From NCBI GenBank assembly GCA_964634615.1, contig CAZWLQ010000006.1:1-39865 (forward strand): 39,865 bases of DNA, given 5' to 3'. Below are positions 8,757-16,456 of the stretch, in pieces. The notes below the pieces were generated by a model. That model saw nothing but the letters and a program-made list of their open reading frames with translations. It had not been told where the DNA came from and ran no database searches. Both the position numbers and the translations under genes were made by a program. This DNA comes from EsbW-18 sp964634615. GTDB lineage: Bacteria > Patescibacteriota > Minisyncoccia > Phycocordibacterales > EsbW-18. How positions within the stretch are numbered: the stretch's first letter is position 1; each line of letters starts with the position of its first letter.

Positions 8757-9203
8757 ATGTTTGAATCGTTCGATAAGCGTGCGATCAGGTTCTTTCGAAA
8801 AATATCAGAACCATCCGCGCGCATTGCATTATTCATCGTTTTCTTTTGGTTCGGTCTTTTGAAGGTGATTGGTCTCTCGCCTGCAAGCGGTCTCGTGCTC
8901 CGACTGTTCGAAGAAACCATTTCATGGATGAGCTTCGGAACGTTCATCGTGCTCTTCGGACTCCTTGAGTGCGCAATCGGCATTCTTTTTCTCTGGAAGG
9001 GGGCGGAGCGCGTGGTGATTCCGCTTCTCTTCCTGCACATGGTGACAACATTCCTTCCGCTTATTCTCTTGCCGGAGATAGGGTGGCAACAATTTCTTGT
9101 ACCAACCCTCGAAGGACAGTACATCATTAAAAATGTTGTGTTGATTGCTGCGGCGATTGGTATCGCATCGCACATTCACCCTCTGGCCGACCACCGATCA
9201 TAG
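8757..9203 (+). CDS. DoxX/DUF417-like small membrane protein
   Basis: 148 residues with four predicted membrane helices. FWFGLLKVIGLSPA near 30, GLLECAIGILFLW near 75 and EGQYIIKNVVLIAAA near 120 resemble the DoxX / YkgB (DUF417) group. The biochemical role of that group is poorly defined. TATACT at 8744-8749 lies 7 nt before the ATG, so the mRNA is probably leaderless. Confidence 0.7.
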   Translation: MFESFDKRAIRFFRKISEPSARIALFIVFFWFGLLKVIGLSPASGLVLRLFEETISWMSFGTFIVLFGLLECAIGILFLWKGAERVVIPLLFLHMVTTFLPLILLPEIGWQQFLVPTLEGQYIIKNVVLIAAAIGIASHIHPLADHRS

Positions 9204-9205
9204 AT

Positions 9206-9556
9206 ATGGAAGAGAGTGCGCTGTTTCTACAAATCGGTATTCCTCTCATAGGGTTTGTTCTCTTTTTTGTTGTTCAGGCGCTTGGCCGAACGAGCGAGGG
9301 CGCTCTTTCGTTCACCGCCCTTGTTCTTTCGGGATTGATTTTTATGCTTCGCTACAATCAAGGAGAGATTGCGCTCTTTCTCACAGGAATCCTTTTTGGG
9401 CTTATCATTGAGATAGGTCTTCGTCGCCTTGGTTCGCAGCAAACATGGCACAGAGCATCGTTTTTCGGCGTTCCGTATTGGTTACCAATTGCGTGGGGAA
9501 TAGGATTTGTGATTATCACACGACTTGGCATTTTCATCCGCGGGATATCCTTGTAG
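9206..9556 (+). CDS. Small four-helix membrane protein, unknown
   Basis: 116 residues, hydrophobic, with four likely membrane segments and a short loop RRLGSQQTWHRASFFG. I do not recognise the family. It starts 2 bp after the preceding stop and is presumably translated from the same message. The WLPIAWGIGF segment is the most distinctive feature. Confidence 0.6.
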   Translation: MEESALFLQIGIPLIGFVLFFVVQALGRTSEGALSFTALVLSGLIFMLRYNQGEIALFLTGILFGLIIEIGLRRLGSQQTWHRASFFGVPYWLPIAWGIGFVIITRLGIFIRGISL

Positions 9557-9585
9557 TCCTCCACGCTGGCCTGTCTGCACGAGCT

Positions 9586-9614
9586 TTGTGTATGAGGTGC
9601 GTGCGCGGTATAAT
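9586..9614 (+). promoter_or_regulatory. Promoter of dsbB-like gene
   Basis: TTGTGT (9586-9591), 17-bp spacer, consensus TATAAT (9609-9614). The ATG follows after only 9 nt, where transcription should start, so this is the clearest leaderless-mRNA candidate in the window. Confidence 0.75.
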
Positions 9615-9623
9615 CGGTTCGCA

Positions 9624-10169
9624 ATGATAGGTACCATCAATATACTCTTAGGTCTCGGAACCATCGGCTTACAACTCTTCGCCGTTGTTCTTTTTGTGGG
9701 TCTCTTCGTCCGCCCGTCACGTTTCTACGATGCTGTTGCAGCGCGCGCCTTCACGATTGGTTTTGCGCTCTCACTTTTCGCCGCTTTGAGCACATTCTAT
9801 TACTCCGATATCGTCGGTTTCGTTCCGTGTACGTTGTGTTGGTACCAACGATTGGCGCTTTTTCCGCAAATTCTCATTCTTCTGTATGCGGCCTTGAAAA
9901 AAGGTGGACGTTTCGTTCGTCCGCTCATCACATTTTTTTCAACCATTGGGCTTCTGTTGGCCGTGTACCATATTTCACTCCCACTGATTACCGACCCACT
10001 CTTTTGTGACCCTGCGACATCACTCTGCCTTCAACAATACGTGAGCATCTTCGGGTACATTTCGATTCCAGTGATGTCCGGAAGTCTCTTTGTGGTACTC
10101 CTCCTCCTCTCAATTCCTCGAAAAACCGCGATTCCTATGAGCACGGCGGCTCCCGAAGTTGTTGTCTAA
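9624..10169 (+). CDS. DsbB/BdbC-type disulfide bond formation protein
   Basis: 181 residues from ATG 9624; a longer in-frame reading would overlap the upstream gene and remove the promoter. Four to five membrane helices. The first periplasmic-side pair is in the DsbB signature PCTLCWYQR (Cys69, Cys72). A second pair, Cys128 and Cys135 (CDPATSLC), precedes FGYISIP. This arrangement fits quinone-dependent reoxidation of a DsbA-like partner, as in BdbC. No dsbA is in the window. Confidence 0.9.
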   Translation: MIGTINILLGLGTIGLQLFAVVLFVGLFVRPSRFYDAVAARAFTIGFALSLFAALSTFYYSDIVGFVPCTLCWYQRLALFPQILILLYAALKKGGRFVRPLITFFSTIGLLLAVYHISLPLITDPLFCDPATSLCLQQYVSIFGYISIPVMSGSLFVVLLLLSIPRKTAIPMSTAAPEVVV

Positions 10170-10185
10170 CTCCAACATCCTCGTG

Positions 10186-10231
10186 GTACACCCAGAACAT
10201 ACCTTGGAATAAGGGTATGTGCTGGGTATAC
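10186..10231 (+). promoter_or_regulatory. 46-bp imperfect palindrome upstream of the YceI gene (copy A)
   Basis: The left arm (10186-10205) and right arm (10212-10231) are inverted copies with few mismatches. The right arm is GTATGTGCTGGGTATACT; the same 18 bases recur at 16483-16500 upstream of pilC. There is no T-tract, so it is not an intrinsic terminator. Ending in TATACT, it looks like a -10 element embedded in an operator. Confidence 0.6.
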
Positions 10232-10273
10232 TAGCCCTATTAGCAGCGCCACTAGGCGATAGTATAGATATGT

Positions 10274-10999
10274 ATGAATAAAAAGACTCTATGGGGGCTC
10301 GTTGCTGCCGTTGTTGTCATTCTTCTTGCGATGTGGGCATGGAATGCTCGCACGAACAATTCGGCAGATGATATGGCGACAACAACCGCAAGCACAACTC
10401 CCGATGTTGTTGCTGGCGGCACAACACAAACAACAGGAGGAACAAGTGGTGTAAAGAAACCAGGAAATCTTCCGGACGGCAAATACAGCGTTAACGCTGC
10501 ATCAAGCACGATGACATGGACAGGATCAAAGCCGAGGGTGCTCGGATACGAAGACAGCGGTACGATTAACATTAAAAGCGGCACACTTCGTGTTGCAGAC
10601 GGACACGTCTTTGAAGGAGACTTTTTCATTGACATGCAGTCAATTAAAGTAACAGAGACAAGCAACACAAAGGCGGGCGCTGACAAACTTGAAAACCACC
10701 TTCTCTCAGATGACTTCTTTGCCGCGGAGAAATATCCAAATGCGGAATTTGTCATCAAGAACGTAACCAACGGTGTTGTGACGGGGGATTTGACAATCAA
10801 GGCCACAACAAAAACGATTTCGTTCCCAGCAACAATTGTCGCTGAAAGCGACACCCGCCTTGTTGCAGACGCGTCGGTGACACTTAACCGATCACTCTGG
10901 GACATTCGCTACGGTTCAGGAACATTCTTTGACGATCTCGGTGACAGCTTGATTGCAGACGAGATGAAACTCACGTTCCACTTGATTGCAGAAAAATAA
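10274..10999 (+). CDS. YceI-family lipocalin-like protein, membrane-anchored
   Basis: 241 residues. An N-terminal hydrophobic anchor (about 5-23) is followed by a Thr/Gly-rich linker to about residue 65. The YceI domain then begins (GKYSVNAASSTMTWTGSK) and runs to the end (FFDDLGDSLIADEMKLTFHLIAEK). YceI proteins bind isoprenoid-like lipids in a beta barrel; in CPR the ligand is unknown. It follows the dsbB-type gene but has its own putative promoter/palindrome. Confidence 0.88.
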   Translation: MNKKTLWGLVAAVVVILLAMWAWNARTNNSADDMATTTASTTPDVVAGGTTQTTGGTSGVKKPGNLPDGKYSVNAASSTMTWTGSKPRVLGYEDSGTINIKSGTLRVADGHVFEGDFFIDMQSIKVTETSNTKAGADKLENHLLSDDFFAAEKYPNAEFVIKNVTNGVVTGDLTIKATTKTISFPATIVAESDTRLVADASVTLNRSLWDIRYGSGTFFDDLGDSLIADEMKLTFHLIAEK

Positions 11000-11001
11000 T
11001 A

Positions 11002-11066
11002 GACGCGGATAAACCCACCGACCATGCCTACGGCAGGTAAACAGGCGGGCGCGGATGAACGCAGAT
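11002..11066. repeat. Degenerate CGCGGAT-type and GGCAGG-type intergenic repeat
   Basis: Short units (gacgcggataaac, cgcggatgaacgcagataa) flank a TGCCTACGGCAGG-like segment. Related runs occur at 13998-14030, 15845-15890, 21774-21808, 33901-33945 and 38566-38620, always just after a stop codon or between genes. Confidence 0.6.
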
Positions 11067-11104
11067 AACACCAATCTTATTCCTATGAATAAGACTGGTG
11101 TTTC
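11067..11104 (+). terminator. Intrinsic terminator after the YceI gene
   Basis: Stem AACACCA-at-CTTATTC, loop CTAT, GAATAAG-ac-TGGTGTT, then a short TTT. It closes the YceI unit just before the next promoter. Confidence 0.7.
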
Positions 11105-11110
11105 GTATTA

Positions 11111-11140
11111 TTGACAAAGTCGTCAAAAACTATAGAGTAT
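11111..11140 (+). promoter_or_regulatory. Promoter of orphan cassette 1
   Basis: TTGACA at 11111-11116 and a TATAGAGTAT tract at 11131-11140. TTGAC and GTCAA at 11111-11126 form a small inverted repeat over the -35. The leader then contains a GGTTCTT/AAGAACC hairpin (11155-11178) and a strong AGGAGG SD at 11188-11193. Confidence 0.6.
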
Positions 11141-11198
11141 CGTCAGCTAAATCCGGTTCTTTGTTGTTTCGAAGAACCAAAACCCCCAGGAGGGAAGT

Positions 11199-11741
11199 AT
11201 GAAAGATCTCAAGAAAGATAGCTTCAGGGTGAAGGTTGCATACTACTTTACGAAAGATTCTGAAATCCCTACGCAAGTGAATATCTGTGTCCTTTTCTGG
11301 AGATTCGTATCCAACCTGTTGTTCTGCATTCCAGTGGGTTGGGTGGTGTGGATCGCCTTTGAGGTGCTTGGTTCGGTCTCCGCCTTCATGGTTGGTTGGC
11401 GATTGAAAACTGAAGCCGAACTGTCCATCGACGACAGTGACAGCTTCACGCGTTGTCATCGTTGGCCAGAAGTTCTTGGGTTCAGGGTGACGGTTGCCAA
11501 CGTTGCGATACTCATGGCCGCTATCACTGCTCTCGCGCTTTCGGGGCGTGCTCTTTTCCGCACAATCGTTTCCTTGCCCCACTGGTCAATCGGTGCAGCC
11601 CTCGCCATCCTGGGGATTTTCCTCCTCATCCTTTTTCAGAAGAAGACCGGAGCGCTCTCTCTGATCTGGGCGTATCTCAAGGCCAAGAAGCAGAAGGTTT
11701 GTCCAATCATCACCATCGTCGACGGGCCGGTATCCTCGTAG
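11199..11741 (+). CDS. Orphan cassette protein with membrane helices, unknown
   Basis: 180 residues, not recognised. A charged N terminus (about 1-30, Lys/Asp rich) precedes two hydrophobic segments near 35-65 and two more near 105-155 (VANVAILMAAITALAL; WSIGAALAILGIFLLIL). AGGAGG five nt before the ATG is one of the best SDs in the window, unlike neighbouring core genes. It has its own promoter, leader hairpin and terminator and appears monocistronic. Confidence 0.65.
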   Translation: MKDLKKDSFRVKVAYYFTKDSEIPTQVNICVLFWRFVSNLLFCIPVGWVVWIAFEVLGSVSAFMVGWRLKTEAELSIDDSDSFTRCHRWPEVLGFRVTVANVAILMAAITALALSGRALFRTIVSLPHWSIGAALAILGIFLLILFQKKTGALSLIWAYLKAKKQKVCPIITIVDGPVSS

Positions 11742-11760
11742 GGTCTCATACTCGAAACAC

Positions 11761-11808
11761 GAAACCGCGCGCTATTCCGAAAAGGAAGGTGCGCGGTGTT
11801 TCTTTTTA
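11761..11808 (+). terminator. Intrinsic terminator of cassette 1
   Basis: ACCGCGC (11764-11770) pairs with GCGCGGT (11791-11797), extended by GAAAC/GTTTC, followed by TTTCTTTTT. Confidence 0.8.
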
Positions 11809-11828
11809 TAAATATTCACTGTCTGTAA

Positions 11829-12470
11829 CTATTGGCCAGAAACAGTTGTTTCGAATGTCGCCATAACCTCCCACAGTTTTTGCAATCCTTCCTGATCATT
11901 CTTTTCAATCAATACAATCTCAAGATCGGCGAAGTATGCACGCGCGTCATTAATCGCTTTCTCCGTTTCCTCTGAATATGTTGGCGTGACCGGAGCCGGT
12001 GCATCGAGCGCAAATGTTGCCATCATCATGGTGTCCGCCGTAGGAGCGGGTGCCATTTTTGCAGACATCGCCGAGTCATCAGCTACTATTTCACTAGATT
12101 GCTCTATGCTCGGAGCTTCATGTGCGACAAGCAGTGCAATTTCGTCGCCACGCTCTTCTGCTTGTGAGAGGAGAACACGATTGTGTGTCCCGTCCGGAAG
12201 TATTGAAAGGAATGTGCGCTCAAACGAACGATCGAGTGTGTAGAGTGTGTCGCCCGGCACCGCGCGGTCGGTCGCGCGCCCACCGAAGACGATCATGAGC
12301 AGTGTGAGTGCAACCGTCGCAAACCCGCGTGCAAAATGCGCAAACGAGAACGGCGATACCGCCGGCGCATTCGCCATCTTCATCGAAATCTGTGCCCACG
12401 CGGATGCTCTCTCGCTTTCTAAGAGCGGGCGTATGCGAATCGATGAGAGTTTTTGTTCGAGGTTACTCAT
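11829..12470 (-). CDS. Putative anti-sigma factor (DUF5667-like)
   Basis: 213 residues. The cytoplasmic N terminus (about 1-45) has no zinc motif. One membrane helix (about 48-66, FATVALTLLMIVFGG) is followed by an extracytoplasmic part with PGDTLYTLDRSFERTF, characteristic of DUF5667-type anti-sigma-like proteins. It overlaps the ECF sigma gene by 8 bp, which suggests translational coupling and partnership. Cognate inhibition is inferred from gene order. Confidence 0.75.
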   Translation of the reverse strand: MSNLEQKLSSIRIRPLLESERASAWAQISMKMANAPAVSPFSFAHFARGFATVALTLLMIVFGGRATDRAVPGDTLYTLDRSFERTFLSILPDGTHNRVLLSQAEERGDEIALLVAHEAPSIEQSSEIVADDSAMSAKMAPAPTADTMMMATFALDAPAPVTPTYSEETEKAINDARAYFADLEIVLIEKNDQEGLQKLWEVMATFETTVSGQ

Positions 12471-12999
12471 GGTGGGGTAGAAGTGACTCGAGTTTTTTAA
12501 GTGCCCGATGATGCTTCACGCGTATTGCGGACTCCTCTTTGCCAAGCATTTCCGCGATTTCTCCGAATGAAAATCCAGACCAGTATCGAAGCGTCACCAC
12601 CTCACGATCATCATCTGAAAGTTTCGGCAGGACGCGTTCAATGGTGTGTATGTCGCCAATCGCACCGAGATCCATGTCGTATCGAGCGTCTTCAGTGATA
12701 CCTTCAATCAATGCATCCTTTGCGCGTCCTTTGTAGTGTGCAATGAGTGCGCGCCGAGCAATCAAAAAAACAAAACCCCACACCGATGCGTCGCCTCGAT
12801 ACTCGAAACGAAGTCGTGATGACCAGAGACCAAGAAATACATCTTGGAGCACATCGAGCGCATTCTCACGACTACCGGCGCGTGGCATGAGGTACGAGAA
12901 CACGCGTGGGGAAAGTGCGTTATAGAGTTCGTGGAACGCATCTTCACTTCCGGTGCGCAGTCGTTCGACAATGGTTTTAAAACGTTCGGTGGACTCCAT
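12463..12999 (-). CDS. ECF-type RNA polymerase sigma factor
   Basis: 178 residues. Sigma region 2 includes ENALDVLQDVFLGLW near 50. Region 4 has a helix-turn-helix: REVVTLRYWSGFSFGEIAEMLG near 136-157, then ESAIRVKHHRALKKL. There is no extra C-terminal domain. It is divergent from the SIMPL gene, with 174 bp between starts. A TATACT box in minus orientation at 13069-13074 is a possible promoter. Confidence 0.93.
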   Translation of the reverse strand: MESTERFKTIVERLRTGSEDAFHELYNALSPRVFSYLMPRAGSRENALDVLQDVFLGLWSSRLRFEYRGDASVWGFVFLIARRALIAHYKGRAKDALIEGITEDARYDMDLGAIGDIHTIERVLPKLSDDDREVVTLRYWSGFSFGEIAEMLGKEESAIRVKHHRALKKLESLLPHHE

Positions 13000-13173
13000 G
13001 GGTGGCAGTCCCTACCAGTACATAGCCACACGCGAGGCCTTTGTTACAGCGGGATCTGATACACACAGTATACAGAAGGTCGGCGCGTGTAACGAACAGA
13101 TGGATATGGGGTATATACTTGGTATAGCGCTACATTGCTATAGCTTTATACATTACCCACTAGCTTTTATTCT
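13000..13173. promoter_or_regulatory. Divergent promoter region between sigma gene and SIMPL gene
   Basis: Contains a minus-strand TATACT (13069-13074) for the sigma gene and TGTAAC at 13088-13093, which resembles ECF -35 AAC motifs. An inverted repeat TATAGC ... GCTATA (13123-13142, 8-nt spacer) lies on the SIMPL side. Autoregulation by the sigma factor is possible but not shown. Confidence 0.45.
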
Positions 13174-13998
13174 ATGGATTCACTTACAAAAGAGCGAGCA
13201 ACAAAAGCGGTTCTCGTACTCGCAATTGTTCTCTCGTGTTACGTCGCATTGCTCGCAATCGCGAAGCTTCGCGAATATCCGTACATCGGTTCACAATACC
13301 CAACAGGTAACGTGATCACAGTGTCGGGTGAAGGAGAAGTTTTTGCTGTTGCTGACATCGCAGAGTTCGGTTTCTCGGTTCGTTCGGAAAAGCCAACACT
13401 TGCGGAGGCACAACAGGATTCGGCAGAACGCATGAATGCGATTATTGATTATTTGAAAGGACAGGGAGTTGATGAGAAAGACATCAAGACAACGAACTAC
13501 AGCGCGAACCCGAAATACGAATGGGGCGCGGGCGATGCCGTTCCGTTGAACCAGTATGACGAACGCATGATGTACCCATACCCACAGCCGGGCAATCAAG
13601 TACTCGTCGGCTATGAAGTCTATCAATCAATTTCGGTGAAGGTTCGCGACACTGACAAAGCAGGCGAACTCGTCACGGGTGTATCAGAGCTCGGTGCAAC
13701 CGACTTTTACGGTCCAAACTTCACGATTGATGATCAAGATGAACTTGCGCGGGAGGCACGAAAGGAAGCAATCAAAGATGCTCGTATGAAGGCGAAGCAA
13801 CTTGCGGATGATCTCGGTGTTCGATTGGTACGTGTCGTATCGTTCTCTGATTACGGCGGCGGGTACTACCCAATGTATTCGAAGGAAGGTATGGGATACG
13901 ACATGGCGGTTGCTGAATCAGCACCGGTCGCGCCAGAGCTTCCGATGGGGGAGAACTCGGTTATGGCGAATGTGTCGATTACGTACGAAATACGATAG
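13174..13998 (+). CDS. SIMPL (DUF541) domain protein, membrane-anchored
   Basis: 274 residues. An N-terminal membrane helix (about 12-30) is followed by a SIMPL/DUF541 domain beginning ITVSGEGEVFAVADIAEF. Typical segments follow: ITDYLKG-like NAIIDYLKGQGVDEKDIKTTNYS and, near the end, ARKEAIKDARMKAKQLADDLG. A Tyr/Pro-rich insertion lies between. The family is periplasmic or secreted with no agreed reaction. Its position opposite an ECF sigma gene suggests an envelope-stress response target (inference). Confidence 0.88.
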   Translation: MDSLTKERATKAVLVLAIVLSCYVALLAIAKLREYPYIGSQYPTGNVITVSGEGEVFAVADIAEFGFSVRSEKPTLAEAQQDSAERMNAIIDYLKGQGVDEKDIKTTNYSANPKYEWGAGDAVPLNQYDERMMYPYPQPGNQVLVGYEVYQSISVKVRDTDKAGELVTGVSELGATDFYGPNFTIDDQDELAREARKEAIKDARMKAKQLADDLGVRLVRVVSFSDYGGGYYPMYSKEGMGYDMAVAESAPVAPELPMGENSVMANVSITYEIR

Positions 13999-14030
13999 TC
14001 GCGGAACTACGCGGACAGAACGCGGAAGAA

Positions 14031-14062
14031 AACACCCACTGTGCAAATAGTGGGTGTTTTTG
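14031..14062 (+). terminator. Intrinsic terminator after the SIMPL gene
   Basis: AACACCCACT (14031-14040), loop gtgcaaat, AGTGGGTGTT (14049-14058), then T-rich. A CGCGGA-type repeat lies just before it. Confidence 0.85.
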
Positions 14063-14080
14063 GTGCTACAATAAAAACAA

Positions 14081-15844
14081 ATGCGCATCGACAGTACACA
14101 ACTCGAGTCATTTTTGATCGATACCAAGCTCGTGTCTCGCACGAAGCTTGAAGAACTGCACGAAGAAGCCGAAAAAGGAGAAAAAGATTTTGAGGAGCTC
14201 CTTGTTGGAAGTGGTTTGATTGCGGAAGACGATCTCCGTCGTGCCAAAGCACACATTCTCGGTATTCCATTCGTTGATTTGAAAGACCAAAAAATTGAAT
14301 TCGCGCTTCTCTCCTTGATTCCCGAACCGATTGCGCGCAATAACAATATTGTTGCCTATAGCCAAAGTCCAAAAGGACTTGAGGTCGCAATGCTCGATGT
14401 TGATGATCTTCAAGCGATTGACTTCGTAAAGAAGAAAACTGGTCTCACGATTCTCCCACGACTCACCGATACCGAATCGGTGAAGCGAGCCCTGATTCAA
14501 TATCAAAAATCACTTAAAGCAGAGTTTGGCGACATCATCAGTCAAGAAGCGCAGGCGCTGACTGCGATTGCGGATGTCCCTCTTGATGGAGAGGGGTCGA
14601 GCGAAGATTTAAAGAAGCTCGCAGAAGATCTTCCGATTGTGCGCATTGTTGATACGTTGATTAAGCACGCGGTAGTGCAGGGTGCATCCGACATTCATAT
14701 TGAACCCGCGGAACGACAACTGATGGTGCGCTACCGCATCGACGGACTCTTGCATGACGCGATGACGCTGCCAAAACAAGCGGCGCCCGGCATCGTCGCG
14801 CGAATTAAAGTGCTATCGAGTCTCAAACTCGACGAAAAGCGTTTGCCGCAGGACGGNNNNNNNNNNCGTTTCTATATTGATCTCGATGGTGAAAAAGTTT
14901 CCTTTCGTGTCTCAACACTCCCAACCTACTACGGTGAAAAGATTGTCATGCGTATTCTGCGTGAGAGTGGGGGAGGATTCACGCTCGAATCACTTGGTTT
15001 TCATGGTGAAGGAATCGAATCGCTCCACTGGTCGGTGAAGCAGGCGACCGGCATGCTTTTGACGACAGGGCCAACAGGTTCGGGAAAAACCACAACGCTC
15101 TATACGCTCTTGGATATTTTGAATACGCCGGACGTGAACATCTCGACCATTGAAGATCCGGTGGAGTATCAAATGCCACGCATCAATCAAACCCAAGTGA
15201 AGCCAGAAATCGGCATGACGTTTGGTAACGGCCTTCGCGCGCTGGTGCGACAAGACCCCGACATCATCATGGTGGGGGAGATTCGCGACCAAGAAACAGC
15301 ATCGTTGGCGGTGAACGCGGCGCTCACAGGACACTTGGTGCTCTCGACACTCCACACAAACTCCGCTGCAGGCGCGATTCCTCGCATGATTGATATGGGT
15401 GTCGAGCCGTTTCTTCTTGTCTCGACAATCAAAGTAATCATTGGGCAGCGATTGGTGCGAACGCTTGCAAAAGAGAAAGAAGAATATAAACCAACAAAAG
15501 ACGAATTGAAACTACTCGCGACGCACATTGACATGGATCGCATGCTCGCGTTCTTGAAGGCGGAGAAGATTATTGCGGAGAAAGCGGATTGGAGCGACGT
15601 TCCGTTTTATCGTCCAAAAGGCGGCGCTGATTCTGACGATGGATACAAGGGACGACTGGGTATCCATGAGGTGATGCGTATGACACCGACCATCAAAGAT
15701 TTGATTATCAAGGGAGCGACCGGCGATGCAATTGAGGCGCAAGCAAAGTCTGAAGGAATGATGACGATGCTTGAGGACGGAATCTTCAAAGCGGCACAAG
15801 GAACGACGACTCTGGAGGAAGTCCTTCGCGTGGTCTCCGAGTAG
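14081..15844 (+). CDS. pilB: Type IV pilus assembly ATPase PilB (interrupted by assembly gap)
   Basis: About 587 residues with an N-terminal MshEN/GspE_N-like domain and a C-terminal hexameric ATPase. SDIHIEPAE near 205 begins the ATPase N-domain. Walker A GPTGSGKTTT is near 330-339, and the Walker B/Asp box DPDIIMVGEIRD near 392-403 is followed by LSTLHTNSAAGAI. The zinc-binding tetracysteine of many PilB proteins is absent. It powers pilin extraction and assembly at the cytoplasmic face. Ten Ns at 14857-14866 hide residues after RLPQD. TACAAT at 14067-14072 lies 8 nt before the ATG and there is no SD. Confidence 0.95.
   Translation: MRIDSTQLESFLIDTKLVSRTKLEELHEEAEKGEKDFEELLVGSGLIAEDDLRRAKAHILGIPFVDLKDQKIEFALLSLIPEPIARNNNIVAYSQSPKGLEVAMLDVDDLQAIDFVKKKTGLTILPRLTDTESVKRALIQYQKSLKAEFGDIISQEAQALTAIADVPLDGEGSSEDLKKLAEDLPIVRIVDTLIKHAVVQGASDIHIEPAERQLMVRYRIDGLLHDAMTLPKQAAPGIVARIKVLSSLKLDEKRLPQDXXXXRFYIDLDGEKVSFRVSTLPTYYGEKIVMRILRESGGGFTLESLGFHGEGIESLHWSVKQATGMLLTTGPTGSGKTTTLYTLLDILNTPDVNISTIEDPVEYQMPRINQTQVKPEIGMTFGNGLRALVRQDPDIIMVGEIRDQETASLAVNAALTGHLVLSTLHTNSAAGAIPRMIDMGVEPFLLVSTIKVIIGQRLVRTLAKEKEEYKPTKDELKLLATHIDMDRMLAFLKAEKIIAEKADWSDVPFYRPKGGADSDDGYKGRLGIHEVMRMTPTIKDLIIKGATGDAIEAQAKSEGMMTMLEDGIFKAAQGTTTLEEVLRVVSE
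14857..14866. other. Assembly gap (10 N)
   Basis: The gap falls between codons for QD and RF in a stretch where this ATPase family normally reads QDGRF. If so, only one base is really missing. Ten and one are congruent modulo three, so the frame is kept either way. Confidence 0.9.
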
Positions 15845-15890
15845 CCGCAGATGAACGCAGATAAGAAAGCGCGGATGGGTGCGGATAAAA

Positions 15891-15921
15891 AAGAGGGCGT
15901 CCGCGAGGGACGCCCTTATGC
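15891..15921 (-). terminator. Intrinsic terminator of a minus-strand mini-cassette
   Basis: On the minus strand AGGGCGTC, loop cctcgcg, GACGCCCT is followed by CTTTTTTATC. The T-run exists only on the minus strand, so the unit it serves reads leftward, against the pilus genes. Confidence 0.8.
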
Positions 15922-16005
15922 CTAGGCCTGACCCGCCACGACGAGATCGTCAAGGCGGTCTGTTAGTTTTGAAACAGCTTCAACAATGTTCGGGCAGCCT
16001 TCGAT
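15922..16005 (-). CDS. Possible 27-codon mini-gene with an AUC start
   Basis: The minus strand shows a TATATT -10 about 70 nt upstream, a CGGC/GCCG hairpin in the leader, then a strong AAAGGAG at about 16011-16017. At the ideal 5-nt spacing the codon is ATC, not ATG. From there 27 codons (beginning EGCPNIVEAV after the start, ending VVAGQA) run to a TAG directly before the terminator. A longer frame reaches an ATG at 16125, but that ATG is inside the preceding terminator. It may be a real peptide with a rare start, or a cassette with a mutated start codon. Confidence 0.4.
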   Translation of the reverse strand: MEGCPNIVEAVSKLTDRLDDLVVAGQA

Positions 16006-16103
16006 AGATTCTCCTTTGGTTGAAGGTGCATGAACCGGCACGAACGCCGTCTGCACAGAAGAGCTACTTGGTAAGAATATATCATGCTGCCAAAAACGGG
16101 CGA

Positions 16104-16146
16104 ATGAAAAAGAAAACCCGGCCATCCCCGTGAGAGGATGACCGGT
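16104..16146 (-). terminator. Intrinsic terminator of a second minus-strand unit
   Basis: On the minus strand CCGGTCATCC, loop tctcacg, GGATGGCCGG (with a mismatch) runs into GTTTTCTTTTTC. It ends the transcript that covers 16150-16430. Confidence 0.75.
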
Positions 16147-16430
16147 GTTGCATGGGTCGACTTAGTGTGCCTCGGAGGGCACGGCGATCCATTTGGAGGA
16201 GGACTCGAAGAGTCCTCGTTGGTACTTCGAGCCGGCCACTTCCCGTCTTCCGTAGTATCAAGTCTTCAGGGCACTTCGTGGCGCACTACGTTGCTACTTC
16301 GGCGGGCTGTCGTTCACGTTATGAACGATCCTTTCTGCCTTCGGCAGTCTGCGCCTGAGCCAGGGCGCGGTTGCGCGTTGGACGAACCGACCCAAGCAGG
16401 TCGTCGTCCCGGAACAGTGACTGACGAAGA
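16147..16430 (-). ncRNA. Hairpin-rich minus-strand transcript, unassigned
   Basis: A promoter-like TTGCAG - 17 bp - TAGAGT (about 16427-16455, minus strand) and the terminator at 16104-16146 bound about 300 nt. The stretch has several strong stems: GGACGA/TCGTCC, GCGCC/GGCGC, CTGCC-gaa-GGCAG just before AAAGGA, GTAGT/ACTAC, GAGGACTC/GAGTCCTC (16196-16214) and GTGCC/GGCAC. I do not find the conserved cores of RNase P RNA, tmRNA, SRP RNA or 6S RNA. It may be the leader and body of a small cassette gene. Confidence 0.4.
16162..16239 (-). CDS. Possible 25-residue peptide in a structured minus-strand unit
   Basis: A GTG-initiated frame encodes a 25-residue peptide rich in Ser, with KWIAVPSEAH at its end and TAA just before the terminator. 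In the same frame upstream are a 7-codon ORF (GTG 16317 to TAG 16294) placed 11 nt after AAAGGA, and an in-frame TGA. So the whole may be a decayed gene of about 51 codons, two tiny ORFs, or a non-coding RNA. The composition of the last 25 codons looks coding, but no homologue can be named. Confidence 0.3.
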   Translation of the reverse strand: MAGSKYQRGLFESSSKWIAVPSEAH

Positions 16431-16456
16431 CTCTATCACTTGAGAAAAAATTCTGC

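Noticed and set aside
10252..10905. 217-codon minus-strand ORF opposite the YceI gene
   Set aside because: The plus strand encodes a complete recognisable YceI domain.
16147..16430. Known housekeeping RNA (RNase P RNA, tmRNA, SRP RNA, 6S RNA)
   Set aside because: The GAGGAAAGTCC core, tRNA-like T-arm with a tag frame, and SRP GGAA domain are not found on either strand.
16138..16443. 101-codon plus-strand ORF between pilB and pilC
   Set aside because: No SD, promoter or terminator in that direction. The regulatory signals point to minus-strand transcription, and its ATG sits in a terminator stem.
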